A program made the position numbers and the translations under genes. A DNA stretch of 64,000 bases from CAZMGT01 sp964565895 (GTDB lineage: Bacteria; Armatimonadota; Zipacnadia; UBA1398; CAZMGT01). The DNA lies in the NCBI GenBank assembly GCA_964565895.1, contig CAZMGT010000007.1, positions 1 to 64,000 of the forward strand, in the 5' to 3' direction. Each line of letters starts with the position of its first letter. The stretch's first letter is position 1. Under the pieces are notes generated by a model. It did no database searches. It was given only the letters and a program-made list of their open reading frames with translations, and had not been told where the DNA came from. Shown piece by piece: positions 26,426-35,180 of this stretch.

Positions 26426-27379
26426 TCAAAGTTTTCTCGCTACCCAATTTAACTTTGCTACCCGAATACCATCCAGCTTTGGCCGAAGCGCAGCGATATA
26501 GTCCTGCCCGTTGTACCTGACGATCTCCGGAGCGGCAACAGGCAGGGTGCACACGAATAAACTGTCGTCGTTTATTCCGAAATACATGGGGTCTTTTGAG
26601 CGGTAGACGCTTGTTTGCGGGTTTGGCGAGTATCGCTGTGTGCGAAACAGGTAGTAGTAGCCGTGGCGAAAAACAACGTGCGGGCATTCTGCGGACCAGG
26701 CGTTTGTCCCCGCGCGCCCGCCAAACGCGACGATTTTCGACCCGCTCCAAGCCTTCAGGTCGCGCGACGTGCGGCAGTAAACCGCGCCCCGGCCGTCCGG
26801 GTGTGCGGTGTAATAGCAGTGCCACAGGTCGCCCACCAAAATGGCCATTGGGTCGCGCGCGCCGGGCTCGTCGGGCGACTGGAATACAATGGACTTTCCC
26901 TCGGCGTTCCGCCAGCGGCGGAACGTCTTGCCGTCGGTGCTTGTGGCAAGGCAAATTTTGCTCCACCCGCCATAGAGCATGTAAAAGAGGTCGCCCACGC
27001 GCACCACGTGCGGCGCCTGCAGCCCGCCGGGTGATTCGCCGAACTGTGGGTCGGCCTGCATGGCGATGCCCATGGGCCGCCAGTCGCGGTCGGTAAGCGC
27101 TTGCCCCTCCCAGCGGTAGAACAGCCGGGTATTGCCCCCGCACAACGTGTGCCGAATGCACGACCAGAGCTGCCATGTGCCGTCGGCGGCTTGCCAGATG
27201 GCGAAGTCCACAGGCTGCTGCTTGGGGCCGGTGAGCTCTCCCAGGTCGGGGTTGCGGGCGATGGTCCACCACTCGCCATCGATCGTCGGGATAAGGGCCT
27301 GCCTGCTTTCGCCCGTTTCCCCCGCGGCACGTAGGGCAAGTGCCAGGCAGGCAACTAGCCCGCACAGCGCGGCGCTCAT
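26426..27379 (-). CDS. Secreted GH43-like five-bladed beta-propeller protein
   Basis: A 317-residue protein with a signal peptide (LCGLVACLALALRAAG). Repeated blade motifs are visible: DFAIWQAADGTWQLW, LQAPHVVRVGDLFYMLYGG, ARDPMAILVGDLWHCYYTA and AECPHVVFRHGYYYLF. These are typical of GH43/GH32-type propellers acting on arabinose- or xylose-containing glycans. The acidic catalytic residues cannot be assigned with confidence, so it might be a binding protein. The start ATG 27379 follows GGGAGGGCCGG. It sits directly upstream of the GH-A hydrolase gene. Confidence 0.7.
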   Translation of the reverse strand: MSAALCGLVACLALALRAAGETGESRQALIPTIDGEWWTIARNPDLGELTGPKQQPVDFAIWQAADGTWQLWSCIRHTLCGGNTRLFYRWEGQALTDRDWRPMGIAMQADPQFGESPGGLQAPHVVRVGDLFYMLYGGWSKICLATSTDGKTFRRWRNAEGKSIVFQSPDEPGARDPMAILVGDLWHCYYTAHPDGRGAVYCRTSRDLKAWSGSKIVAFGGRAGTNAWSAECPHVVFRHGYYYLFRTQRYSPNPQTSVYRSKDPMYFGINDDSLFVCTLPVAAPEIVRYNGQDYIAALRPKLDGIRVAKLNWVARKL

Positions 27380-27554
27380 TTCCGGCCCTCCCGAGGCTGT
27401 TTGACAATCGGGCGCGCCGTTTGCCTTGCCGCGAGAAGCGACGCGGGCGCCCGTTGTCCCCGCGCGCGCAAGCCAATACGGCAGGTGCAGGGGCGATTCC
27501 TCCGAACTGAGCCTGCGGCGGGTTTGCCGAAAAAAAACAAGGGGGTGGGCCTTT

Positions 27555-28976
27555 GTGAGCGGCCGAATGTGGCGTTGGGCAATTGTTCTCGCTATCCTTC
27601 CCTTGTCGGCGCCGGGCGCCCAGGGGGCGCCTCGGCTAACCCACGGCCCGATTGTAGGGCACACCACCTCGCGCTCGGCGACGATTTGGGTGCGCGCCGA
27701 TGGCCCGTGCGAGCTGCGCGTGCGTGCGCAGCAGGAGGGGGGCGGCGAAGCGATCGTCTCGCCGCGGGCGAAACTTGTTGCCGAGGACAACTTCTGCGGC
27801 ACGGTGCAGCTCGTTGGGCTTTCGCCGAACACGGTCTACCGCTACACCGTGCTTCTCGACGGCGAGCCCCAGCGGGCGACGGTGGAGCAATGGTTTCGCA
27901 CCTTCCCCCGCCCCGGCACGCGCGCAATAACTCGCGTTGGCTTTGGCCACTCGCTGGCGCGCGACCCTGGGGAGCAGATCACTTGGCGCGCGGTGGACGG
28001 CAAGCGGCCGGACCTGTTCATCCTTATGGGCGACAACATTTACTCCAACACCACCGACCCCGCCGTGCAGCGCCGGATGTACCTTAACTTTCGCGCCGAC
28101 CGCTGGTTTGCCGCGTTTGCCGCGCATACGCCGATCTACGCCATTTGGGACGACCACGACTATGGGGAAAACAACTCCGACCGCAGGCAGCGGGGCAAGG
28201 AGCGCTCGCTGAAGACGTTTTTCGAGATTTGGCCTAACCCGGCGCCCGAAGCGCGGCGCAGCAAGGGGATATGGTCGCGGTTTGTCATCGGCCGGGCGGA
28301 GTTTTTCCTGCTCGATGTGCGCTATAACCGCTCGCCCGACAACGACCCCGACGGCCCGCAAAAGACGATGCTCGGGCGCGAGCAGCGCCAGTGGCTCGTG
28401 CGCGCGCTCGCCGCGTCAGGGGCGGACTTTAAGTTCCTCGTCTCCGGCAGTAGCTGGAACTGCGGCGGGCAAGAGGCGTGGAACCACCGCTATGCTTATG
28501 AGTACGACTGGCTGCTTGAGCAGATTCGGCGCTATCGGGTCACCGGCATAATCCTCCTCGGGGGCGACCAGCACGCCTGCAAAATTAGCGTTCGCCCGGG
28601 CGAGACGTGGGACGGGTATGACCTGCACGAGTGGATGGCGGGCAGGCTGTGGGAGCGGCGGCCGGAGAAGTGCGCGTTTGGCATGATTACCATGGACACG
28701 ACGCGCACGCCGGCCACGGCAAAGCTTGAGTTTTTCGACTTGTACGGCAAGCCCAAGCAGGGCCGCCTCGTGCCCTATACCCCGGCCAAGGCGCCGGCGA
28801 AGCTGTGGGACGAGCTGCTCGACAAGCAGGGCGTGCCCCCCGAGCAAAAGCGGGCGGTTAAGCCCTCGCGCGAGCCGTGGGACGGGGAGATTCGCCCCAG
28901 CGGGGGGCTGTGGAAGCTGTTGCCGAAAAACACCGGCGAGGTAATATCGCTTGCGCAGTTGCAGTTTCCCCGCTAG
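27555..28976 (+). CDS. PhoD-like alkaline phosphatase/phosphodiesterase, secreted
   Basis: A 473-residue metallophosphatase. A signal peptide (WAIVLAILPLSAPGAQG) is followed by an N-terminal beta domain (LTHGPIVGHTTSRSATIWVR). Metal-site motifs of the PhoD family are present: LFILMGDNIY, IWDDHDYGENNSD and LLGGDQHACKI. PhoD enzymes hydrolyse phosphodiesters, but relatives in glycan loci are uncharacterised. GTG 27555 is chosen because GGGGGTGG lies at good spacing; ATG 27567 is the alternative. It heads a plus-strand run with the next three genes. Confidence 0.8.
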   Translation: MSGRMWRWAIVLAILPLSAPGAQGAPRLTHGPIVGHTTSRSATIWVRADGPCELRVRAQQEGGGEAIVSPRAKLVAEDNFCGTVQLVGLSPNTVYRYTVLLDGEPQRATVEQWFRTFPRPGTRAITRVGFGHSLARDPGEQITWRAVDGKRPDLFILMGDNIYSNTTDPAVQRRMYLNFRADRWFAAFAAHTPIYAIWDDHDYGENNSDRRQRGKERSLKTFFEIWPNPAPEARRSKGIWSRFVIGRAEFFLLDVRYNRSPDNDPDGPQKTMLGREQRQWLVRALAASGADFKFLVSGSSWNCGGQEAWNHRYAYEYDWLLEQIRRYRVTGIILLGGDQHACKISVRPGETWDGYDLHEWMAGRLWERRPEKCAFGMITMDTTRTPATAKLEFFDLYGKPKQGRLVPYTPAKAPAKLWDELLDKQGVPPEQKRAVKPSREPWDGEIRPSGGLWKLLPKNTGEVISLAQLQFPR

Positions 28977-29032
28977 CGCCGGCCCTTGCCCTTTGGCAAA
29001 AGGTGGCAGCGGGGCAGTGCAGGAGGAAGCTT

Positions 29033-32000
29033 ATGCGGCGCGCCAAGGCAGTGGTGGCTTTCGCATTGCTCTTGCTTTGCTGCAGTCGGGCGGCGAGACA
29101 GCAGCCGAACCTGCTCGCCAACGGCGGGTTTGAGCAGCAACTGGCAGGCTGGGAGCTTATCCGCCCTCTGCCCCAAGGGACGGAGGTGCGCATCGAGGGC
29201 GCGACGCGGGCGTTTGGCAAAGCCTGCTTATATATCGTAAGCACGAACAAGGGCGAGTTTAAGCCGGTCGGCGTTCGCCAGGGAGTCTCTGTAACGGGCG
29301 GGCGGGAGTATGAGCTTTCGCTCTTTTGCAAAAACAGCGAGCTTGCCTCGTCGGCGGGCGTTTTTGTCGAGATATTCGATGCCGCGGGCAAGCGCCTGAG
29401 CGGGCAGTGGGCGGTAGTCATTCCCACGTGGAGGGGAAGCTGGCGCGAGCAAAAGCGCACGCTGCGCCTGCCCAAGTCGGCGGTGCGCGTGGTGCTCTCG
29501 CTCGCTCTGAACGGCCCGGGCGAGGTGTGGTTCGACGAAGTGTCGCTCGCTGCCCTGCAGAGGCGGCCGGAGAAAGTTGCCCAGCGCCTTTCGCTTGCGC
29601 TAAAGCTTTCGCGCAAACCTTGCGCCCAGCCCCTGTTCTGTCTTCTCGCGGGCGACCCTGACCGCGACGGGCAAGACGAGCTGCTCCTCGGCCGGCTGGA
29701 CAACCTTGTTGTCCTGCAAGATAAGGGCCAGCCGCGGCTTAAGCTCGATGTCGGCGGGCTGCCTGTATCCCTCGCTCTGGGCGATGTCGCCGGCGATGAG
29801 GAAGAGGAAATCGCCGTCGCTTCCATGGACGTTGCCGAAAACGTATATCTGTTCGACCTCGCCGGCCGGCTGCTTTGGAAGCGCCCGTTTGACGACAACC
29901 GCTGCGCCCGCGTGGCCATCGGCGACTTGAACGGCGACGGCAAGGGCGAGGTTGTCGTCGGCTCGGGTAACACGGTCTACGCCCTGTCCGGCGCGGGAAA
30001 AGAGCTGTGGCAGGCAAACTTCGGCGGCCCCCGTGTGGCGGGCCTTGCCGTAGGCGACATTAACGGCGACGAAAAAGCGGAGGTCGTCGTGGGCTTTGAG
30101 GCGCAAGGGCTCTTTCTCGCCGCGCTGGACAGCGCCGGGCATAGGCTGTGGGCATTCCGCCCGCCGGACATTGCCGGCTCGCTCACCGTGTCTACGGTAA
30201 ACATCGCCGACCTGGACGGCGACCAAGCGCCGGAGATCGTCGCCGGGGCAAGCGGGGGCCGGGCGTTTGTCCTGCGCGGAGATGGCTCGGAGAAATGGCG
30301 CTTTACCCCGCGCGAGCGCGCGCGCGACATTGCCCTGGCCGCGGCAAGCGATGTGTTGCCCGAGGTGCGCGGGAGGGAGGTTATTCTCTGCGGGCGGCGG
30401 AGCCTGCGCGTTTTGCGCAGCGACGGCGCGGAGCTGTTCTCCTGCGCCAGCCGCCTGCCCATTATGGACTTCTCGCCCTCGCCCACTGCCCCAGCGCTGC
30501 TTTATCTGGGTTCGGGCGGCTTTCACGACGGGGCATACTATGAGCTGGCCCTGTTGCGCGGGAAGGAAAACGACCTAGAGAGCTTCGCGCGAGACGACCC
30601 CTGCGTGCGCGAGGCCGAGCGGGTGTATCAGGCGGTGCAGGCAATGGCCCCGCTCGCCCTGCCCGAGGCGGTGCGCCCGGGGCGCAAGTTTCGCATTATC
30701 CTGTTCGTCAGCCCACCCACGCGCGAGCGCATTTTGCGCGTGTGGCAGTTCGTGCGCGAGCGGCAAAGCGCCGAGCTTGAGTTTGTCCTTATGTTTTGGA
30801 TGAAGGAGCTCCCCGTGGAGCTCCACCGCAGCGCCCCCATCTCGCAGGAGCAAATCGTTAACGTCGCGCGCATTTGCGAGGAAAACGAAATCCCCTTTTT
30901 GTTCTTCTGCGACCACGGCGCGCGGCCGTGGATAACCCTAGAGACGGCGCGGAAGACGGTCGAGGCCGCGCCGCGCTACTGCCGCGGGTTTTACCTTGCC
31001 GAGAACGTCTATGAGTATCCCTCCGACGTGTTCTGGCAGTGGATGGATTGGGTGGATGGGCTGCTTGAGCTGTGCGCGGCGCATGGCAAGAAGGTTGTTT
31101 TTAAGGAAATGTACGACTGCTGGGCGTTTCTCGTGGCCGACCGGCGCGTAGCCGAGCGCTGGTTTAAGCCGCAGTATCGCTCGGTAATCGTCCCCATGCT
31201 CGCAAGCAACAACGCCCACGCCCCGGAGCTGACAATCGGGGGCATGGTTGGCCTGTGGCTTGCCGGAGCGGTGGACGACTGGGGGATGTCGAGCCAGCAC
31301 TGGAACGTTAACTGGCAGATCGTAACCAAGGTCGAGCACGAAAGCGTTTGCCCGCCGGACATTATCTTTCGCATGGACCTTGCCGCGGCGGCTTTAGGCT
31401 GTTCGTATTTCCACATCGAGGGCGGGCAGAAGTTCCTCACGCGCCAGGTAACGCTCGACCCCGAGGCAAAGCTGCACCGCGAGCTTTTGCAGGAGCTAAT
31501 GCGCAAGCGGGCGCTGCTTCCCCCGGCGCCGGAGCAGGTCGTAGGGCTGTCGCCGCTGGCTATTGTCTATGATCGCCCATCTCCGCCGGCCGGCGCGGGC
31601 AAAGTAGGCAGCCCGGCGGGGCGGGTGGGCACGCCCCTGCGCGAGGGCTTTCTCGGCGTGCGCTGTTGCGTGCAAACGGTGCCCCGCTACTACTTCGGCG
31701 CCTACGCCTACGGCCTGACGCGCTTCTGCCAGGGGCTCTTCCCCCAAACGCCGTTTGGCCTTGTGCCCATCGTCCCCGCGCTGTGCGCGCAGGGCCTGGG
31801 CGGGGGGCGCACGCTGGTGGTCACCGACGGCAACCGCGTGCGCCTGGGCGGCAGGTGGCTCGCTCCGGACGAGGCGCGGGGCGAGGTGGAACGGCTCTTG
31901 GCGCAGCGCGCAGCGGAGCTTCCCCTGCGCGCCGAGGGGGCGTTCCTCTCTGCGCAACGGTGGGGCGGAGAGTATCGCGCGGTGCTCATTGACCCGGGCT

Positions 32001-32164
32001 ACCTCAACCCGCGCGGGGCGCGGGCGAAGCTGTTTGGCCCAGCCCTTTCCGGCGGTGCCGTGGTGCGCGATGTGCTCTCCGGCGAGCGGCTGGCTGTGCG
32101 CGGGGGCGCGGTGGAGCTCGTCGTGCCCCCGGGCGGCTTTCGCATTCTCTCCGTAAAGCGCTAG
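29033..32164 (+). CDS. Large secreted protein: CBM-like, FG-GAP propeller and TIM-barrel-like domains
   Basis: A 1043-residue protein with a short signal peptide (VVAFALLLLCCS). Residues about 25-165 look like a carbohydrate-binding beta-sandwich (NLLANGGFEQQLAGWELI). Residues about 200-500 hold FG-GAP-type repeats: GDPDRDGQDELLLG, GDVAGDEEEEIAVAS, GDLNGDGKGEVVVGS, GDINGDEKAEVVVGF and ADLDGDQAPEIVAGA. From about 550 to 840 the chain looks like an alpha/beta barrel (LEFVLMFWMKELPVELH, GFYLAENVYEYPS, VVFKEMYDCWAF, YFHIEGGQKFL) with several candidate acids. A beta-rich tail follows. I do not recognise the catalytic family; a GH98-like or new glycosidase is possible. ATG 29033 follows AGGAGGAAGC. 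Confidence 0.65.
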   Translation: MRRAKAVVAFALLLLCCSRAARQQPNLLANGGFEQQLAGWELIRPLPQGTEVRIEGATRAFGKACLYIVSTNKGEFKPVGVRQGVSVTGGREYELSLFCKNSELASSAGVFVEIFDAAGKRLSGQWAVVIPTWRGSWREQKRTLRLPKSAVRVVLSLALNGPGEVWFDEVSLAALQRRPEKVAQRLSLALKLSRKPCAQPLFCLLAGDPDRDGQDELLLGRLDNLVVLQDKGQPRLKLDVGGLPVSLALGDVAGDEEEEIAVASMDVAENVYLFDLAGRLLWKRPFDDNRCARVAIGDLNGDGKGEVVVGSGNTVYALSGAGKELWQANFGGPRVAGLAVGDINGDEKAEVVVGFEAQGLFLAALDSAGHRLWAFRPPDIAGSLTVSTVNIADLDGDQAPEIVAGASGGRAFVLRGDGSEKWRFTPRERARDIALAAASDVLPEVRGREVILCGRRSLRVLRSDGAELFSCASRLPIMDFSPSPTAPALLYLGSGGFHDGAYYELALLRGKENDLESFARDDPCVREAERVYQAVQAMAPLALPEAVRPGRKFRIILFVSPPTRERILRVWQFVRERQSAELEFVLMFWMKELPVELHRSAPISQEQIVNVARICEENEIPFLFFCDHGARPWITLETARKTVEAAPRYCRGFYLAENVYEYPSDVFWQWMDWVDGLLELCAAHGKKVVFKEMYDCWAFLVADRRVAERWFKPQYRSVIVPMLASNNAHAPELTIGGMVGLWLAGAVDDWGMSSQHWNVNWQIVTKVEHESVCPPDIIFRMDLAAAALGCSYFHIEGGQKFLTRQVTLDPEAKLHRELLQELMRKRALLPPAPEQVVGLSPLAIVYDRPSPPAGAGKVGSPAGRVGTPLREGFLGVRCCVQTVPRYYFGAYAYGLTRFCQGLFPQTPFGLVPIVPALCAQGLGGGRTLVVTDGNRVRLGGRWLAPDEARGEVERLLAQRAAELPLRAEGAFLSAQRWGGEYRAVLIDPGYLNPRGARAKLFGPALSGGAVVRDVLSGERLAVRGGAVELVVPPGGFRILSVKR

Positions 32165-32201
32165 CGAAAACGCCTTTGGCGGGCGAGAAAAAGGCAGGAC
32201 A

Positions 32202-32228
32202 TTGCCCCTCGCCGGGGAACGGTATAAG
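32202..32228 (+). promoter_or_regulatory. Candidate promoter before the sugar isomerase gene
   Basis: TTGCCC (32202-32207) and TATAAG (32223-32228) with a short 15-base spacer, 33 bases before the start at 32261. The spacing is suboptimal. Confidence 0.3.
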
Positions 32229-32260
32229 TGCAGTGAGCCGCTGCCGCGAGGCGAGGCTGG

Positions 32261-33097
32261 ATGATCCCGAGCCTTAACCCAACGATCGTCGGCCAGATGC
32301 CCCTCGAGGAGTTTGTGCGCACGGCGGGCCGCGTGGGCTATGGCGGGGCCGACCTCAATATCCACGCCGCGGCGGAGATGGCCGAGCGCAAGGGCGTAGA
32401 GGCCGTGCGCAAGCTGTTTGACTCCGCGGGCGTGCGCCCGGCGGCGTTTGGGCTTCCCGTAGACTTTCGCGCAAGCGAGGAGCGCTTTCAGGCGGGGCTT
32501 GCCGAGCTGCCCGCGCTGTGTGAGCTCGCCGTGGCCCTCGACTGCCCGCGTACGTGCACGTGGATTATGCCCGGCTCCGACGAGCTGGACTACGAGGAAA
32601 ACATGGCCTTTCACGTGAGCCGGCTTCGCCCGGTGATGGACATCCTCCGCGATCACGGGGTTCGCTTCGGGATAGAATTCGTCGCCCCCGCTCACGTGCG
32701 CCAGGGGAAGAAGTACGAGTTTATCCACACTATTGCCGGCGCGCTGGAGCTTGCCGACCGCTTGGGCGAGGGGGCAGGGCTGCTGCTTGATTCGTTCCAC
32801 TGGTTTACCAGCGGGGCAACGGTGGACGACCTGCTTGCCCTGGGGCGCGAGCGCATTGTGCACGTGCACGTTAACGACGCCCCCGACCGGCCGCTTGCCG
32901 AGCAGCGCGACAACGAGCGACTGTTGCCGGGCGAGGGGGTTATTGACCTGCGCGGGTTTCTCGGGGCGCTCAAGCAGATGGGCTATCGCGACTTTCTGTC
33001 CATCGAGGTTCTCGGGCCGCGGCCGAAGGAGTTCGAGCCGGAGCAGGCGGCGCGGCGCTGCCTTGCCGGGCTGCATGCCATCCTCGGGCAGCTTTAG
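32261..33097 (+). CDS. Sugar phosphate isomerase/epimerase (AP-endonuclease-2 TIM barrel)
   Basis: A 278-residue TIM barrel. Likely metal ligands are the Glu of FGIEFVAP, Asp and His of LLLDSFHWF, the His of IVHVHVND and the Glu of LSIEVLG. It is a distant paralogue of the isomerase at 17025-17846. It probably converts a keto or dehydro sugar in the cytoplasm. It is 33 bases upstream of an amidohydrolase gene, and the two probably form an operon. Confidence 0.85.
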   Translation: MIPSLNPTIVGQMPLEEFVRTAGRVGYGGADLNIHAAAEMAERKGVEAVRKLFDSAGVRPAAFGLPVDFRASEERFQAGLAELPALCELAVALDCPRTCTWIMPGSDELDYEENMAFHVSRLRPVMDILRDHGVRFGIEFVAPAHVRQGKKYEFIHTIAGALELADRLGEGAGLLLDSFHWFTSGATVDDLLALGRERIVHVHVNDAPDRPLAEQRDNERLLPGEGVIDLRGFLGALKQMGYRDFLSIEVLGPRPKEFEPEQAARRCLAGLHAILGQL

Positions 33098-33130
33098 CCC
33101 AACCTGTGCATCGCGGGAGGGTGTCGCCGC

Positions 33131-33904
33131 ATGGTTATTGACGCACACGCGCACCTAGAAGCAGAAGAGGACTACGTTAACGGTCTGCTGCGCGCCGCGG
33201 ATGAACACGGAATCGACAAGATTTGCCTCAGCGCGCTGGGGCCGCAGTATGGGATGCCCTCGAACGACGCCGTGCGCGAGGCGTTTCGCGCGCATCCGGA
33301 CCGCATCGTGGGCGTGGGCACCCTGCGCCCGGGGATCGACCAGCCCGAGGCGATAGACCGCCTGGCCGACGAGGGGTTTCGCGCGATAAAGTTCACCTCG
33401 CCCGCGGGCCCCTATGACAGCCCGGAGTTCTTCCCTCTTTACGAGCGCGCCGAGGCGCGGCATCTGCCCGCCCTGGTGCACTGCACGATCCTCCCCCGCC
33501 ACGCGCACGACAAGCGCTATAACGTCAACTCCGCCTGGCTGCGGCCAATTTTTCTCGACGCCGTGGCCCGCCATTTCCCGGGGTTGACGATCATCATCCC
33601 CCACCTCGGCGTGCCCTGGCACGAGGAGACGGCAATGCTCGCCCGCGTGCACCCTAACGTTTATGTAGACCTCACCGGCGACGCGGTGGGCTGGCGCCAG
33701 CACAAGGAGATCTCCTGGTTTCGCGAGACGCTATGGTGGACGGGCGCATTTGAGAAAGTCGTCTTCGGCACGGACGTTCACTACCGCCACTTTGGCCTCG
33801 TGTTGGAGGACATGAACCGCATTTTCGAGGGGATACAGCTTGACGAGCAGACGCGGCGCAAGGTAATGGGAGAGACGATGGCCCGGCTGCTCGGGCTGAG
33901 CTAG
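33131..33904 (+). CDS. Amidohydrolase family protein (PF04909-like TIM barrel)
   Basis: A 257-residue metal-dependent hydrolase or decarboxylase fold. The N-terminal DAHAHLE gives the first metal-binding HxH; IIIPHLGVPW supplies another His and VVFGTDVHY the catalytic Asp. Family members act as lactonases or aromatic-acid decarboxylases. Next to a sugar isomerase, a sugar lactonase role is plausible but not shown. ATG 33131 follows GGGAGGGTGTC. Confidence 0.8.
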   Translation: MVIDAHAHLEAEEDYVNGLLRAADEHGIDKICLSALGPQYGMPSNDAVREAFRAHPDRIVGVGTLRPGIDQPEAIDRLADEGFRAIKFTSPAGPYDSPEFFPLYERAEARHLPALVHCTILPRHAHDKRYNVNSAWLRPIFLDAVARHFPGLTIIIPHLGVPWHEETAMLARVHPNVYVDLTGDAVGWRQHKEISWFRETLWWTGAFEKVVFGTDVHYRHFGLVLEDMNRIFEGIQLDEQTRRKVMGETMARLLGLS

Positions 33905-34007
33905 CGCGGGGCGCGAAAAAAGCAAAACAAAGGATCTTCGCGGCGCGGCGGAGAATAGCGGAAGTTGCGCAAGGGGAGGAGATTCCCCCAAGGAGAACAA
34001 CACAGGG

Positions 34008-34033
34008 CCTGCCCGCACGCGCGGGCAGGTTTT
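34008..34033 (+). terminator. Terminator/attenuator hairpin upstream of gap
   Basis: Perfect 9-bp stem: CCTGCCCGC (34008-34016) and GCGGGCAGG (34021-34029), with a 4-base loop, then TTTT. It ends 22 bases before the gap start, so it may end the upstream operon or attenuate a gap leader. An alternative small hairpin (GGGGA...TCCCC, 33973-33988) precedes it. Confidence 0.6.
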
Positions 34034-34055
34034 GGTGAATTGGAGGCGAGAAACC

Positions 34056-35069
34056 GTGGCAGTAAAGGTCGGCATCAACGGGTTCGGGCGCATCGGTCGG
34101 CAGGTATACAAGGCGATCCACGACCACTATGCCGATGAGATCGACGTCGTCGCCGTCAACGACATTACCGACCCGGAGACGAACGCACACCTGCTGAAGT
34201 ACGACTCCAATTACGGCCGGTTCGAAGCGGACATTCGCGTGGAGGGCGACAAGCTGCGCGTGGACGACGACGAGTTTCTCGTCCTCTGCGAGCGCGACCC
34301 GGCAAACCTCCCCTGGGGCGAGCTGGGCGCGGAGATCGTCGTGGAGAGCACCGGCGTGTTCCGCGACCGCGAGAGCGCGAGCAAGCATATTACCGCCGGG
34401 GCGAAGAAGGTGATCATTAGTGCGCCGGCCAAGGGCGAGGACATTACCCTCGTCCTCGGGGTAAACGACGACGCCTATGACCCGGCGAACCACCACATTA
34501 TCTCCAACGCCTCGTGCACGACGAACTGCCTCGCCCCGGTATGCAAGGTGCTTGACGACAACTTTGGCATCGAGCGCGGGCTGATGACCACCGTGCACTC
34601 GTATACCAACGACCAGCGCGTGCTCGACCTGCCCCACAAGGACCTGCGCCGGGCGCGCGCGGCCGCGCTGAACATTATCCCCACGACCACCGGCGCGGCG
34701 AAGGCCATCGGCCTCGTCATGCCCAAGCTCAAGGGCAAGCTCGACGGCTTTGCCATGCGTGTTCCCACGCCCACCGTCTCCGTGGTGGACCTGACCGTGG
34801 TCCTGAGCAAGGAGACGACGGCGGAGGAGATTAACGCTGCGTTTAAGGCGGCCGCGGAAGGCCCGATGAACGGCATCCTCGGGTTTGAGGAAGAGCCGCT
34901 CGTCTCCATGGACTTCAAGGGCGACCCCCGCTCGTCGATCGTCGACGGCCCCTCGACCACGGTGATCGAGGGCACCCTGGCCAAGGTCGTGAGCTGGTAC
35001 GACAACGAGTGGGGCTACTCCATGCGCGTCGCCGACCTGATTAAGTTCATGATCGACAAGGGGCTCTAG
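34056..35069 (+). CDS. gap: Glyceraldehyde-3-phosphate dehydrogenase
   Basis: A 337-residue enzyme making 1,3-bisphosphoglycerate from glyceraldehyde 3-phosphate and NAD. The NAD site is INGFGRIGR (7-15) and the active site is SNASCTTNC with Cys154 and the catalytic-His region following it. NDITD at 35-39 suggests NAD rather than NADP use. GTG 34056 is chosen because GGAGGCGAG sits 7 bases upstream. It heads the glycolytic cluster gap-pgk-tpiA. Confidence 0.97.
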   Translation: MAVKVGINGFGRIGRQVYKAIHDHYADEIDVVAVNDITDPETNAHLLKYDSNYGRFEADIRVEGDKLRVDDDEFLVLCERDPANLPWGELGAEIVVESTGVFRDRESASKHITAGAKKVIISAPAKGEDITLVLGVNDDAYDPANHHIISNASCTTNCLAPVCKVLDDNFGIERGLMTTVHSYTNDQRVLDLPHKDLRRARAAALNIIPTTTGAAKAIGLVMPKLKGKLDGFAMRVPTPTVSVVDLTVVLSKETTAEEINAAFKAAAEGPMNGILGFEEEPLVSMDFKGDPRSSIVDGPSTTVIEGTLAKVVSWYDNEWGYSMRVADLIKFMIDKGL

Positions 35070-35109
35070 CGCGGCGCGCGAAAGCCACGCCGTGCGGCGA
35101 CGCGGGCGA

Positions 35110-35138
35110 GCCCTCCGACCTTGTCGGAGGGCTTCTTG
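35110..35138 (+). terminator. Terminator/attenuator hairpin between gap and pgk
   Basis: Perfect 9-bp stem: GCCCTCCGA (35110-35118) and TCGGAGGGC (35124-35132), with loop CCTTG, then TTCTTG. The T-tract is weak. It may partly uncouple gap from pgk expression or protect the gap transcript's 3' end. Confidence 0.5.
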
Positions 35139-35180
35139 CACCGGCGAGCGGTTACTCTCGCAGAGCGGAGGTTTTGCGCC

